Assembly: GCA_016859345.1 (NCBI GenBank)
Contig: CM029124.1
Location: 7,276,001-7,340,000 of the forward strand
DNA length: 64,000 nt
Direction: 5' to 3'
Source of the DNA: Istiophorus platypterus
Lineage: Eukaryota > Chordata > Actinopteri > Istiophoriformes > Istiophoridae
Shown: positions 35,701-47,842 of the stretch, one piece after another
How the letters are laid out: every line of letters starts with the position of its first letter
Numbering within the stretch: position 1 is the stretch's first letter
The notes under the pieces: model-generated
Seen by the model: the letters and a program-made list of their open reading frames with translations, nothing else
What the model was told of the DNA's origin: nothing
Databases searched by the model: none
Position numbers and translations under genes: made by a program

Positions 35701-36025
35701 TATAATAATAAACATTCTGCTTGTGTATTAAATGCCAATGATAATATTTCTGGAAAATCCATATCAATATCAATATCTATTGCTATATCTACAGATATAT
35801 ATATAGTATAACAAAACACACTGAAAGGGACCAATCTGTATATATGATAATTATTTTTCTTCTGATAATTAAAATAAATTTTGCTTGGAGTGTTTTTAAA
35901 ATGCAGTGTAGCTGCTTTTAATTAAGTGACTGAGTAGGATAAATTAAATATTATAAAGTTACCATAAGAGATATAAAGTCCTAAAGTAGGCTACAATAAT
36001 CCTTTAGATGTCCTGGCTTTATCAG

Positions 36026-36520
36026 TAGTGTAAAGTAACTAAATATATTTACTTAATTATTGTTACAGTTGTACTGTACAGGAGAATTTTCATTGTGTAC
36101 CACTTTCTTCTCCCACTGCACTACTTTTCAGAGGGGAATTTTGCATTTTTTTTACTCCACTGTATTCATATTAGAACTTCAGTTGATTACTATACAGGCT
36201 CAGTTTTAGTAAACATAGTGTATGTTTGACAAATAAATAATGCATTTTCATATATTTAAATACCCAACAGCATAAAAAGCAGTTTTTAAAAGTTCAAAAA
36301 TAGTCCCACTTTTACCAGCTAAAACATAAACCCTGCTTACATGTCAATGTATCGATAGTAACTGTCCCATAATATGTTATTCGTTTTCCTTTATCACCCT
36401 GAAATTGGTCATTATACTGTATATAATAATATTTGATACTTTAGGTACATTTTTTCTAAAGATATTTCGGTTCCCCCACTTACTTCAAAATTTGTATGCA
36501 GAACTTTCACTTGCAGCATC
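36026..36520 (+). mobile_element. near full-length copy of a common non-coding teleost repeat
   Basis: In order it carries AAAGTAACTAAATATATTTA, CACTACTTTTCAGAGGGGAA, TTTTTTTTACTCCACTGTAT, CCACTTTTACCAGCTAAAAC, TTTGATACTTTAGGTACATT and ATGCAGAACTTTCACTTGCA. This is the block order of a very abundant fish interspersed repeat of about 500 bp rich in TACTTTTACTT. There is no open frame, so it is a non-autonomous element. Class uncertain. Confidence 0.6.
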
Positions 36521-36709
36521 GTAATTTTTTTTTACACCATGTTCCAACCCATTCAAATGTAATTGATGCGAATCAGAGTGTTGCTTCTCACTGTCATTTA
36601 ACTCTTTCACAACGTGCACGACTTCTATCTTTCTCGGCGGGTAAATGCTTTCATTAAAGCTTTATTTTGTAATTGACCAATGTGAGGGATCTATAGATCC
36701 ATATCGAGT

Positions 36710-37045
36710 AATTCTCTCTCTCCCTCTCTCACTCTCTCGTGTGTGTGTGTTTGTATTTGTGTGTGGGTGCGCGCGCGCGTTTTTGTATTTGTATTTGTTT
36801 GTGTGTGTGTGTGTGGGGGGGGGGGTGAGCGTGTGTGTGCGTGTGTGTGCGTGTGTGTGCGTGTGTGTGTGTGTGTGTGAAGGTTACAGTCACCGTTTTA
36901 CTCACGATCCTGTCATTGTCTCACATTTTGTTGCCGTGTTTGCATGGCACGCAACGAGCAAAACTGACGTCACCCCTCTCTCTCTCTCCCCCTCTCTCCC
37001 TCTCTCTCTCTCTCCCTCTCTCCCTCTCCCTCTCCTCCTTGACTG
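36710..37045. repeat. compound (CT)n/(GT)n simple sequence
   Basis: CT-rich (36714-36740), GT-rich (36739-36880) and CT-rich (36976-37040) tracts are separated by a short unique segment (36881-36975). Confidence 0.93.
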
Positions 37046-38160
37046 CAGATTTTGACATTACTCCACTCGATTGCCCGTTTACCCCCAAGTCAAGTTTGAG
37101 ACAGGCATGAAGTGTAAAAGAGGTGGGCCATGTCATATCCGCTCAGTGTGCATGCGTTTGTTGGCCTGCGCGGCTGTGATCATTGTTCAGGAGAACAATT
37201 CCCGCACAGAGGGCTCGAGCAGGCAGGAAGACAGCATGTAAAAAAAGTAGGAAGCAGAGCCTGGTTATTCACTGCTGCAGTGGCAATATAGGTTTATTAT
37301 TTACTGTACTCACTGCTGGATGATGCACATGTAGATTTGTTTATTTTATTTTATTATTTATTCATTTATTTTGCTATTGATAAGTGTATTTAGCACTTAT
37401 ATTTTGATCTTCATTGGGACTGTCTATTGCTACCTGTCATTTTTACTTTGAGCACTCTTAAGTTTTTATGGACTTGCTGAAGAGATTTTGTCAAATTAAT
37501 CTAAGGGTATCTTACTCTGCCACCCACACACCACTCCAAGGATATCAATATCAAATGGCTATATCTACTTTAATAGGCTACAAAACACTGTTCTCTTGAC
37601 ACTATCGGGTGTCTGTGAAAGTTGATTTAAATGACCAGTAGAACCTCTGAACCTCGAAAAGTCCCAGAACACCAGCCCTAAACCTGATGCTATTTCTAAC
37701 ATTTCTTTAAGTCATAAAATGACTTTTTTTAAAAAAAAAATATACAGATATCTAACTGAGATCTAAACTAAACCACCTTAAACATTTCTAGAAATATAAA
37801 GTAATTATGTAGGTGGTATCCTATTTTTTGTATTTTTTTATTTCTCTACTTATCCCGAAAACATTCCTGTAGGGTTGTTTGCAACAGCATATTAGCCAAT
37901 CTATCTGAATCGACAATGAAGGGATCGCGGTTTCTTCCTTATTCTTATCCATGGCGCAGAGTCCCAAACATAGGCTGGATTTGTGTTTACAGACAGTCTG
38001 TCCACTCAGTCCTCTTCTTCGCTTGGACAAGTGCTACTGATTCTTTAAAAGCTAGCTTTACGTGGCGTTGTTTTTTCTCAATGTAGCCCACATTGTGTTG
38101 ACGAAAAGAAAAAAAAAGGGGAAAAGCCCTGAAAGACAAATAGGCTGATTCAAAAATAAC
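37046..38160. other. intergenic, no gene seen
   Basis: AT-rich unique sequence. No recognisable coding sequence or named repeat. Confidence 0.5.
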
Positions 38161-38199
38161 CAACATGCGTTTCGAGAATGGATCAAATATTTGGCTAAT

Positions 38200-38470
38200 T
38201 GTTTCCTCGACGAACAATGAATGGTGGCTGAGCGTAGAGGTTGCTGGGCGACTGATTGGTGCCGGTGTCGCGGCGGCTCATTGCGCATGTCTGTTTCTTG
38301 AAGTCTCAGGTGTGTTCTTTATCCAGCGTCGCGGCGGCCAGCAGCCAATCAGAGGTGAGGACCGGAACTAATCGTCCCGCAGCCTGATATTAGCTTACGG
38401 GATAATAACGGAGGGATACGGTGGCCGAGGAGCCGGTTACTCACGGGTGAGCAGCGACTGTCCAATCTGA
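38200..38470. promoter_or_regulatory. CpG-rich promoter-like patch
   Basis: Opposed CCAAT boxes (ATTGG 38255-38259; CCAAT 38345-38349), an NRF1-like TTGCGCATGT at 38281-38290, and two copies of GTCGCGGCGGC about 60 bp apart lie in a CpG-rich island within AT-rich DNA. A donor-like ACGG/GTGAGC follows at 38446/38447. This looks like a TATA-less promoter with a possible first exon on the + strand. I cannot identify the gene it would serve. Confidence 0.4.
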
Positions 38471-38537
38471 TTTGTGTCATGCATCTCCGTTTAGCTCTCT
38501 AGATCAATAACGGACGTCTAGCAGAGGAGCGGAGGGT

Positions 38538-38620
38538 GTGGTGGTGGTGGTGGTGGTGTTGGTGGTGGTGGTGATGGTGATGGAGGAGGAAGAGGAGGAG
38601 GAGGAGGGGAGGAGGAGGGG
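38538..38620. repeat. (GGT)n/(GAGGAG)n trinucleotide repeat
   Basis: GGT triplets pass into GAT and GAG/GGA triplets over about 80 bp. Confidence 0.95.
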
Positions 38621-38868
38621 GATATGACGGCGAGCCGGGCTTCTCTACAGACACAAGGACAGGAAGGGAAAGGTGCAACAGGTCAACAGCAGTTTGACCC
38701 ATACAGCACAGAATCAAGTGCTATGTAGAAATTACGCCCAGCGGCAGCAGTTTGTGAGCTCTGTGGTACTGAATAAGCCAATGAATAGAACAATTTGCAA
38801 CAAGGATTGGCCTATATGCTATTCTGTTATTATATCTATGGGCTTATAGATTTTGGATAGACGTATAG

Positions 38869-38870
<2 letters not shown>

Positions 38871-38931
<61 letters not shown>
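38871..38931. repeat. (ATT)n microsatellite
   Basis: About 20 ATT triplets. Confidence 0.97.
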
Positions 38932-39300
38932 CATTATAACTAATGTTTTGCTGTTTGTTGTTGTTGCTGAAACTCTTTAAGTCTATTTTGTGTTCATAAG
39001 CAGTTGTTTTCAAACATTGAATAAATGGTAAATAATACAATGTAATGCAGGTGTAAGGAGATATGAGTCTTTATCAATGAATTTGTCAACAACTATATCA
39101 CCCCCTGGGGGCAAACATTGATGGGGGCTGGTGTGTATAATGAGAATGAATGACAATCTAGTTAAAATAAGTTTCTAAAATATAACTGTTGCCAAAAATT
39201 GTACATTAATACTCAAAATATACTTATAGCTGTGTACTACTAGATATGGTATAAAAAATGTATGAAATGTTTATATACTCCTTATAAATGCTGAATTGGG

Positions 39301-39301
<1 letters not shown>

Positions 39302-39335
<34 letters not shown>

Positions 39336-39366
39336 GTTATTATTATTATTATTATCATCATTGTTG

Positions 39367-39430
<64 letters not shown>

Positions 39431-39455
39431 CACCATCAGTAGTAGTAGTAGTATG
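39302..39455. repeat. interrupted (ATT)n then (AGT)n microsatellite
   Basis: ATT triplets with a short interruption near 39350-39368, followed by AGT triplets (39440-39455). Confidence 0.96.
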
Positions 39456-41500
39456 GTGTTTAAAGCTTCATTTAAGAGTATAAAGCCACGAAACCACAGG
39501 ATTTTGATTCCGAACGATCCTTCATCAGGATTTTTAATTTTGCAGCCCTTCCTCTGAGATTCCCTCAGCTGTCGTTCATCACTGCGGATACGTGTCAAAT
39601 CAATATGTGGGAATAATATATTTTTAAGTGATAAAAAAAAATCATCCTGAACGACCAAAGGGCAGAAATGTTGGTGGCATTTCTATAATAAGCACTGAAT
39701 TTGTGAAAAATAACTCATTAATTTAGTTAAATGGGTCATTACAACTGAAACCACATCATAAAACCTAAAATGATTAAAAAGTCATGACTTTTTTTTTCCC
39801 CACAAAAATTTCTCTCGGTCTGTCTTATAAATGTGCATTTCTGGTTCATCTCTTCCTGCAGCCTAAAAATGTCACTATTTCCTGACAATTTTCTCCGACA
39901 ATACGGTGCTGAAAGGCTTCCAGTATCAGCAGTTTGTATCAGGTTAGATACGCTCACCACGCACACCCCACACCCTGCTACTGAAACCATAATGTTTTCA
40001 TACGCATGGGGCTCATACACACTCTGCTGAAACCCACCGGAGCCAGCGTGTAGCCCACCGCCATCGCTCCAGTGCAACCCACACGAGCAAGTACAGAAAA
40101 AAAAAACAACAACAAAACAAAACCAAAAATAAACAAAACATAAAAACGCCCTCGAGTGATACTCGCCACCACCAAGACAGTCACCGTGAATAGTGTAACA
40201 TTTCGGCTGCACCGGGCTTGAAACGAACTGAATGAACACACCTCACACGCTGTTTAAACTTGACCTATATTCGCCCTGCTACGTGACACGCAGCTTTATT
40301 TATTTTTATTTATTTATTTTTCTAATTAATTTTTTTTTTTTTTATTTTTGGACAAAAAAAAAAGCTCATTCATTATTCAGGTTCGGGTTATTAGCTTTGG
40401 ATGGCAGATGTCAGAGCGCGATGGAGATGTTTATGTTTGACTGATTTAAGAAGCCATTATCCCGCCTGCCTATCAAACATTCATGCGCGGCAGCTGCAGT
40501 TGTGGATCTGCCCTCGGATCCGCCAGTCGTCGTTGTCTCCTGCGGCCGCTTCGTTTCTCCTCCTAAGAAAACCGCGACCTTTCCACTCAGTTAACCTATT
40601 ATCTTTTTAACATTTAAGAGACAGCTCGGCCGATTCTGAGGGGGGAAAAAATATAATCTAAAAGCGTTGTATCGGTCAGGAATGTCAGGAATATTACAGG
40701 GACAGTGACTAAAAACGTGCTGTATAATGTCACTATAATGACTTTTCTTTTGACTCGGAGATATTGATTCAACTGACACAACGAGTCTTCATAGTTCCTG
40801 ACACATTTTTAAGGATCCTAACAACACGGGCTTGACAATTAATTCTGGTATGAGCCATTTAAAAGCATCATTAAAAAAAAAATGAGTTGTAGTGTGACTT
40901 GTAGCTGTTAAACAAACCGAAAGTTTTCATCCTATTCAGTACATCCCCTCAGATGTAAGTTCGTATAGAAGTGGCTTTAGGCTTTAATTTGAGCAACACT
41001 CTTTTGACATTCTTCTTGTGTTACCACAGCAATAAAAATATAATAATTTGTAATTGTCTGTGATAGGGGTACCTTTCCTTGTCGTATCCTAAAATGTAGA
41101 AATAACTCAGAAATATAACTCTTTGTAGCTTATTTTTTTATTTATTATGTGGATTTTATCCATTCGGTTTTGATTGTCTTTATTGCCCGTGGACCCTCCA
41201 TAAATAGAAAAAAAGGAAACGTAACTTTTTCTGGTTTGATTGGATGAACAACACGTCTGTTGTTTTTTATTTATTTATTTTTTCTACAGGCGTGTAGCCT
41301 AAACACCACCGCCACCGCTGCTGCGGCAGCACAATATTTTCTCTGCCGGTTTGACCGTGGCTGCGCAGAGCATCAAGCCTCCGTGCCTTTTTATTTTTTA
41401 TTATTTTTTTTTTGTAATTGCCCCGCTAACATGGTGGTTTTCATTCTCCTGACCCGTCCGTGAACAGCACGCCGCCGCCCTCGCTGCACCCCCCCCCCCT
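39456..41500. other. intergenic with GC-rich patches, no gene seen
   Basis: Non-repetitive GC-richer patches at 40170-40260, 40450-40600 and 41280-41380 alternate with AT-rich DNA. They could be regulatory or belong to the transcript proposed at 41.5-41.9 kb. No coding sequence is recognised. Confidence 0.4.
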
Positions 41501-41869
41501 CCACCACCACCACCCCCCCCCCCCTCCAAACAAGCAGCCCCCGCACACACACACACACAATGCTGCGTGTGCGTGTGCGCCCTGCTGTACGTGGGGCTGA
41601 AGTGTCGTGCAGAGGTAATGGGAAGTAGTCGGAAGGTAAGGTCGCGGGGTCACGGCGGGGTCACAGAGACCCGACCGTGGCTCCTGTTTGCTTTTTTTTT
41701 TTTTTTCCACAACTCCGCTTCCTTCCTACAGGAGGATGTGTCCAGTGTGTGCCACCGTCCTCGCCCCCGCCGCAACCCCGTCACCGCACAGACCCTGTTT
41801 GTTTTTCTGCGTTTATTAAATCTTCCCCCGGCAGGAAAACGACCAGTATCACCACGTCACTGGGCGCTG
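41500..41869 (+). ncRNA. candidate spliced transcript (96-bp intron)
   Basis: The donor CGGAAG/GTAAGG at 41635/41636 and an acceptor after a long T tract, CTTCCTACAG at 41731, bound a 96-bp intron. The next exon, 41732-41869 (138 bp, GC-rich), is closed by the donor GCGCTG/GTGAGT. Both boundaries fit consensus well. No frame has a recognisable domain. It may be a non-coding RNA, and could be linked to the CpG-rich patch at 38.2 kb. No transcript evidence. Confidence 0.28.
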
Positions 41870-44800
41870 GTGAGTTTAGCACTTTGCATCCCTCCTCGGC
41901 TCCCTGAGAAAAAAAAAAAGAAAATCTTTTGTGTTTGTACTTGTGAAGTCTGGTGTCTATTTATATCCTCACATAAAGCTGACTGCTCAAGGCGGCTGCA
42001 ATAGTTTATCCAGCCTTTTCAAGGTTTTATATGAAAACGACACAGTGTCATCTTGCTAACTTTATAGAAAAGCAAACACCAAAAATCAAACGTCTTATTT
42101 TTTCGAATTCAAAACACAATCGTGTAACTGCAGGCAAGAGATTAATAATTATATATCACCAAGGGCAACTTTTTTCCCTCACTTTTCTTTGGCTTAGTCT
42201 GTATTTTAATATAGAGGTTTAACTTGTATTATTGCCCTTTGTTAAGAAAAAAAACCTGCACTATAATAAATGTTCTGTATTATCAGAGAGAAGTCTATGA
42301 CCTTCCCGACATTAACAACATTCCACTTATATCCCTTTGCATCAAGTCCTTGATGAATCCACAGTATTCAACCATATTTAAGAAGCAAAACAGCGATGTA
42401 TGTTACTGAAAGGAAATAGTAATAAATGTTCTTTTTCTTTTTTTTCTTTTTTTTTTTAGTAGAGATTATTATTATCTCATTAGGGATAACTGCCTGCAGG
42501 TCATGTGGGTTATCCACCATTTTAATTGCCAATGCATTATTGTTCAGGCCTTTAACCGTTTTACTGGGCTTTTCTCTAATGTAATAAGACTGACTGCATT
42601 ATCAAAATTATAACTCTATCATGTGATGTAGATTATACCTTTAAGAAGAAACCAAGTGAAATACTAATCATTCAAGGCTGGGATTCTTATATGTAAAAAA
42701 AAAAAAAAAAACAACAACCACATTTTCCATAGCATAAAGTATTGAATTCTATTTTATGCAGATGGCTGTGGTCATATTAAGTTTTCTTTGCAGACTCTTT
42801 TTTTTTGCATACCAAGTTTAACAGTGGGTTTAAATAGAAATTTCTTCTTCTATACATGAGAATTGTATTTATAACTCCACTTGGAAGATTTGGTTCTGCT
42901 GCAATTACATTGACTTATATTGCATCTTCTGTCTTTTATATTACAGATTTGTTAAAAAAAAACAAAAAAAAAACTTGCTTGCTTGTCTATTTTACCTCTA
43001 AACCACTCAAAATTTAGATAAATTAGGATTGTGTGTAACTGAAAATAGACATGGAACGTACACATGTAGCCCTATGAAAAAGTTAACATGGACATTTATA
43101 TTTTACCTCATGTATAGTCCTGTAAACTCACCTTCTACCATAATAAACTATTTCATAAGTATTAAAAACTGCAACTCAGTGAAAAGCATTTTAGGTCATG
43201 TGATAGTTGTTATTAGTATGTAAAACATTGTAATAATGTTTGTTTCCTTTCCTTAATAATTGTTTGTGTGAGTCAGTTAAATAGCACATTACAATAACTG
43301 CTATAGCAATGCATGAATTAATTCACTATAACACAAAATCATTCAGACAACATACAAAAATATGTGGATATATCATGTTCTGTCAAAACTTAAGATGATG
43401 TTAGAACCTAAAATAAGTGTTATGCAACTTTGTCTTATTTTTTTATACTACCAATTTGCAACTGCAAAAATGTTCTGATAGAAAATTAATGATGGATATC
43501 TTTTCCTTCATGGATGTTTGTAGAAACCCAAAGCATCTCAAAGGATGCTGTATGAATGAAGCAACCCAGACAGGACTGCCTCACACTCAGCCCTTTCACT
43601 TAAAAGATGGGAGGAAGGATATCGGAATGAACAAGAGAGAGAAAAGAGAGAAAAAATTTAGAAACAGAGAGAGAGTGGAGGAGGAGAAAGGATGGAGATG
43701 TCATACATCCTCAAAGCAGGTGATTGAGATTCACCTGACAGAATAAAAGACAAAAACAGAAAGAGTGAGTAACAGAGATGCAGTGGGTCTTTGCTTTGGC
43801 ATGGAGAAGGCCTGTGTTGTTGTTGTAGCCGTTCCCCTATTTCCTTCTCTCTCAGTGTTTCTTATCCTCTCTTTTTTCTCTTTGTGTATGTAAAGAGACA
43901 TCTATACTGGAGAGAGAAGGATCGGGGGGAGGGAGAGGGAGAGATTTTGGTTGTCTGCCTATCTCCTCTTCACCATGGCGCCCCTGAGACCGAGCAAGCA
44001 AGGAGAGTACACATACACACACACTTGTAGCTGCCACAGAGGAGAACAGCTTGGCTCTGCATTACACTGAAAACCCCACTTTCCCTCAATAAGACAGACA
44101 GGTAGACAGCTGGGTGTTACACTAAATCCCTTCCCCCAAGTGTCCCTCCTGACAAGGGCTTCACTCTCACTGTCATTTCTCTCCGTCTGCCGCTCTCTTT
44201 ATCTCGTGCCTCATGCTAAAAAGCGAGAGTAGAAAGTCGGCTTTGGGAAAATATTTAACTGTGATATGATTGTAAAATGTAGAGCAGCTTTATGAATAGT
44301 TTAGAGGAGATTTTACAGTTTGAAATCGCAGGATTAGTAAACAAAAACAGCCATTTAACGCTGATAATAAAACATAGAAGTGTTATCTGTCCCTCTCTTG
44401 TCTCTCTCCACCCTGACCCCAAGTTCACTCGTTCTAAGCACCACTTCACCCCCAAGCCCACATTTGGTGTGTGTATGCATGCTGAGAGCTTTTTGATTTC
44501 CTGTGCATGTGTGTGTGTGTGTGTGTGTGTGTGAGTGTGTGTGCGTGAGTGAGTGTGTGTGAGTGAGTGTGAGTGAGTGATAGAGAGAGATGAGAGAGGA
44601 TGATGGTCAGGCTTGGCCTACTGACTCATCCACAGAAAGAACTGTGTTGATACAGGAATGAAGCCATCACACACTTACACATACTCCCCCGCACACACAC
44701 AGACACACACAAGCTGACAGCCTCTTCCCATCAGTCTTTTGTTGTGCTTGCCAGTGATGATGATCTCACCACATAGCAGGACTAAGCCTCAATAGTCAGC

Positions 44801-45114
44801 CAGTCAGTCAGTTTGGCAGGCAGACAGGCAGCCAGTCAATATGCCCATCAGTCATTCAGCCCACCAGTCAGCCAGTCAGTTAGAAGCGGCTAATTATCAA
44901 AACAGTGAGTTATTAAGCAGTTGGGCAGGTAGTTAGCTATCAAATGAGATCACATCATCCCAGTCACCCAGGAGTTTCTTTTGAATCTGCAGTTATCACC
45001 TCAGCCTTTCTCGACTCTCCTTCTATGAGGAAGAACATTAACCAGGCACGAGAAATAAGGAAAGTTAAAAAGGAAGAAAGACAGAGAGGAAAAGGAGGAA
45101 GAAGAAGTCCATTA
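41870..45114. other. intergenic, no gene seen
   Basis: AT-rich DNA. The stretch 42460-42600 (ATCTCATTAGGGATAACTGC onward) is unusually free of simple sequence and may be a conserved element. A (GT)/(GAGT) run lies at 44508-44580 and a degenerate CAGT/CAGC minisatellite at 44796-44882. A 109-codon frame at 43417-43746 shows no domain and is low complexity near its end. Confidence 0.45.
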
Positions 45115-45905
45115 AAAGGAAGCATTGTTTTCCTCGGAGCTCATCTCGACTCTCTGTACTTGAATCGAATCCAATCGAGTGAGAAATACCGCTGTATGTA
45201 TTCTGATATAAATTCTAATTGCCGAATTAAGTCCGTAACAAACTCTACTATAATCTCAAAATCAGTAAGAATCAAAGCATTCAAGTCCAGACAGGACCCA
45301 GAAAAACCTATCCACTCTTTTATTTCCAGCAGGTTGAGCTTCAACAGTCTTTTCTTATGTCTCCCCGGAAAGCCTCTCAGGCTGCAGCTGATAGGGTCCA
45401 AACGACAAAAGAAAACCGAACATGTAGAGTTTAAAATGCTACTGCTTTGTCTGGAAACCTCTGCATGGTTTAAAGACCACAATGCATTTTTCAGCAGCTT
45501 TTATGATATGCGTCCTCTTGATCTCTTGGGTCATCAGGCACCAGTGTATTAACTGTTCCAACAAACAAAACAAAAACACGGAGAAGTAGCATTTAGTTAT
45601 GCTGCACATTACTGGAACACACTTCTAGGAGTTAGAAGATTTGACCCAACTCTGATCTCTAAAACCACATGAAAAGCATTAATGTTTTCTCATGAATCTT
45701 AAGCATTAAGACCATTATCCAGAATGCTTACATTCTGATCTCACTTCTTTAATTAACTGTGTTTTAATTATTCATTTGTTTCCATAACTAGTGTTTTAAA
45801 TGTACTGTATTTACTTAATGTCAGTATGGTTTATGTACATCGCTTTGAATTGCCCTTGTGTACGAAATGTTTCGTATAAAAATAAACTTTGTTTTCATTG
45901 CCTTT
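45115..45905 (+). mobile_element. LINE retrotransposon relic (3' end, L2/CR1-like)
   Basis: An open stretch (GSIVFLGAHLDS... KSRQDPEKPIHSFISSRLSF... LPGKPLRLQLIGS) follows the order of the C-terminal reverse-transcriptase region of fish L2/CR1-type LINEs. There the matching blocks are a GV..DS motif, FLS..D.EKLIHAFI.SRLDYCN, and LP.KS...LQLI. After a stop at about 45550, a second recognisable block encodes FSYAAHYWNTLL. The element ends in a tail with CGCTTTGAATTGCCCTTGTG and ATAAAAATAAACTTTG, typical of such 3' ends. It is 5' truncated and broken by stops, hence inactive. The family is assigned from memory. Confidence 0.7.
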
Positions 45906-47757
45906 AAATAGCAAATTCAGTGCTTTGTTTTTGTTTCTTTAGCAATTAAGGATATTATGAAAATTCTCTCACACTTCAGCAGTAAGATGGTTGACTTGTC
46001 AAACCAATTCACACTCTGGAAAAGAGATGATGTGTCTTAAATATTGTGATAGTGGCACAGATGTAAATTTCAGGTGATGGAGCCAGCAAAGTAAAAGATG
46101 GACTCATAGGCACAACAAAATACACTGAATTGGGATTTCCAACATCAGCTCAAATCCATAAGCTATTGTTATTTTCAATCATTGAACTTCTTTATCTGAA
46201 AAATGTAAAAGTTCCTCCCTATTTTTCATCTAAAGCTGTCAGATAAGTGTGTAACAACTGTTGGGAGAGATTAAAGGAAAGAAACAGTCTCTGTTGTTGG
46301 CATTTGTAATAAAAAATGACTCTGAACACACCATAGAAACCTGAAAGAGAGAATGGTGTGGTCTAATCGATTGTTTACCAGATAATAACTGTGTTGTTAC
46401 GTATCTAACACTAGCTGCCTGATTGAGTTTCACTTCCCTCAGGCTTTCCCACAACTCTAGTTTGAAAAAGGGACAGAGCACACTAAAAAAAAAAAGATTA
46501 TTAATTTATTCAGTTTTTTTAAATGGGAGTTAGGCATTAATATGCAAGCAGTGTGTCTGATGAGAATGAACAAAACAGTGCTGGAGTTGGAATATTCTAA
46601 GAACAACTGTATCCGTTGTTGTGCTAATCCTAAATGAAATATGTATTCAGTAAAAGGATTAGGGCGTCCAGTGTCATAAAAGAAACCACTTACCAGCACC
46701 AAAGGTAATTTGTAACCTTAGCAACTGCTTGTGGAAATGAATGGGGGATTAGGATTGGCTGCAGTCAGTGCTGTCCTCGTGCAGTCAAAAAAAAGGGAAA
46801 AAAAAAAAACACCTACACACACTCACACATGCACAGCAATATGTGTTCATACTAAATTCAAGTAGACTGAGCACAAATGCAGGCATAAGAGCACTGGAGA
46901 AGTTGTGCACAGACACAAAAGGAGGTGAAAAGTAAAATAAGTGCAAGGAAAACAACAGGATTAAGGAGTTAGGAGTGAAAGAAAAGAAGAAAAAAGAAAC
47001 AACTAATGCATGTTAAAAGGTGTTAAATACGGCCCTCTATTCATTTTTACCTGTGAATGTGCCTCTTAACTCAGACCTTGTGTGATAGTTCTCAGGCGGC
47101 TGAGGCGTCAACTGTACCTGCAAGTTCTCACATTACACTTAATGGTGTCAACTCTCATTTGAACAGACAAGGGCGAGTGTGTCTGTAGTGTATGTACACA
47201 GGAGAGAGAAAGCCAAGACCGGCGGACAGAAACATACAGTAAATACTTTTGCACGTTGAAGGATATGCAGGTGCAAAGACACCATGGAGAGAAGTTCAAC
47301 AAGGTGAGAGAAAGGATAGGAAGGCAGGAAAGGGATTATGTTCTGAATAGCCACTTCTGTCTAGTTGCACCACCTTGTTGCAGACATCTCAAATGGCTAA
47401 TTGCTTAATCATGTGGAAGTGACAATAGCCCAATCTTGTTCTCATCTGTTCTCTTTCCCTCCGCCCTAATCCCTCTGTTGTTATGTGAGCTGCCTCGCAC
47501 ATGTGGGCATCTGTTTGTCCCCTCACTTTGTCTGTCTCTCGCTCTCTGTGACTCATCATCTTCCTTCTCTCCCCTCATACCTTCTTACCTTCTGTCACTC
47601 CCTTCCATAAGTCGGGGGAAGCTATTAAAGCGGTGGTAAATAGCTTCTCGGGTGACATTTGCTGACATTCAAGGAAGTGCATTTATCAGCGTACTACAGT
47701 TCACCTTGGTGAATGAAATCCATTTGTGCTGCTGCGATGGCCTGGTGGCCTCTCTCC

Positions 47758-47760
<3 letters not shown>
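45906..47760. other. intergenic, no gene seen
   Basis: AT-rich unique sequence without a recognised gene or named element. Confidence 0.5.

Positions 47761-47841
<81 letters not shown>
47761..47841. repeat. (CT)n microsatellite
   Basis: An uninterrupted CT run of about 80 bp. Confidence 0.97.

Positions 47842-47842
<1 letters not shown>

Noticed and set aside
39101..39113. CCCCCTGGGGGCA as a CTCF site
   Set aside because: A palindromic C/G run with mismatches at key positions; not convincing.
39224..39658. 144-codon frame rich in isoleucine
   Set aside because: A product of the (ATT)n microsatellite.
44944..45552. 202-codon open frame as a novel gene
   Set aside because: The second half follows the motif order of a LINE reverse-transcriptase end and is followed by a LINE 3' tail; the first half is ordinary intergenic sequence read through.
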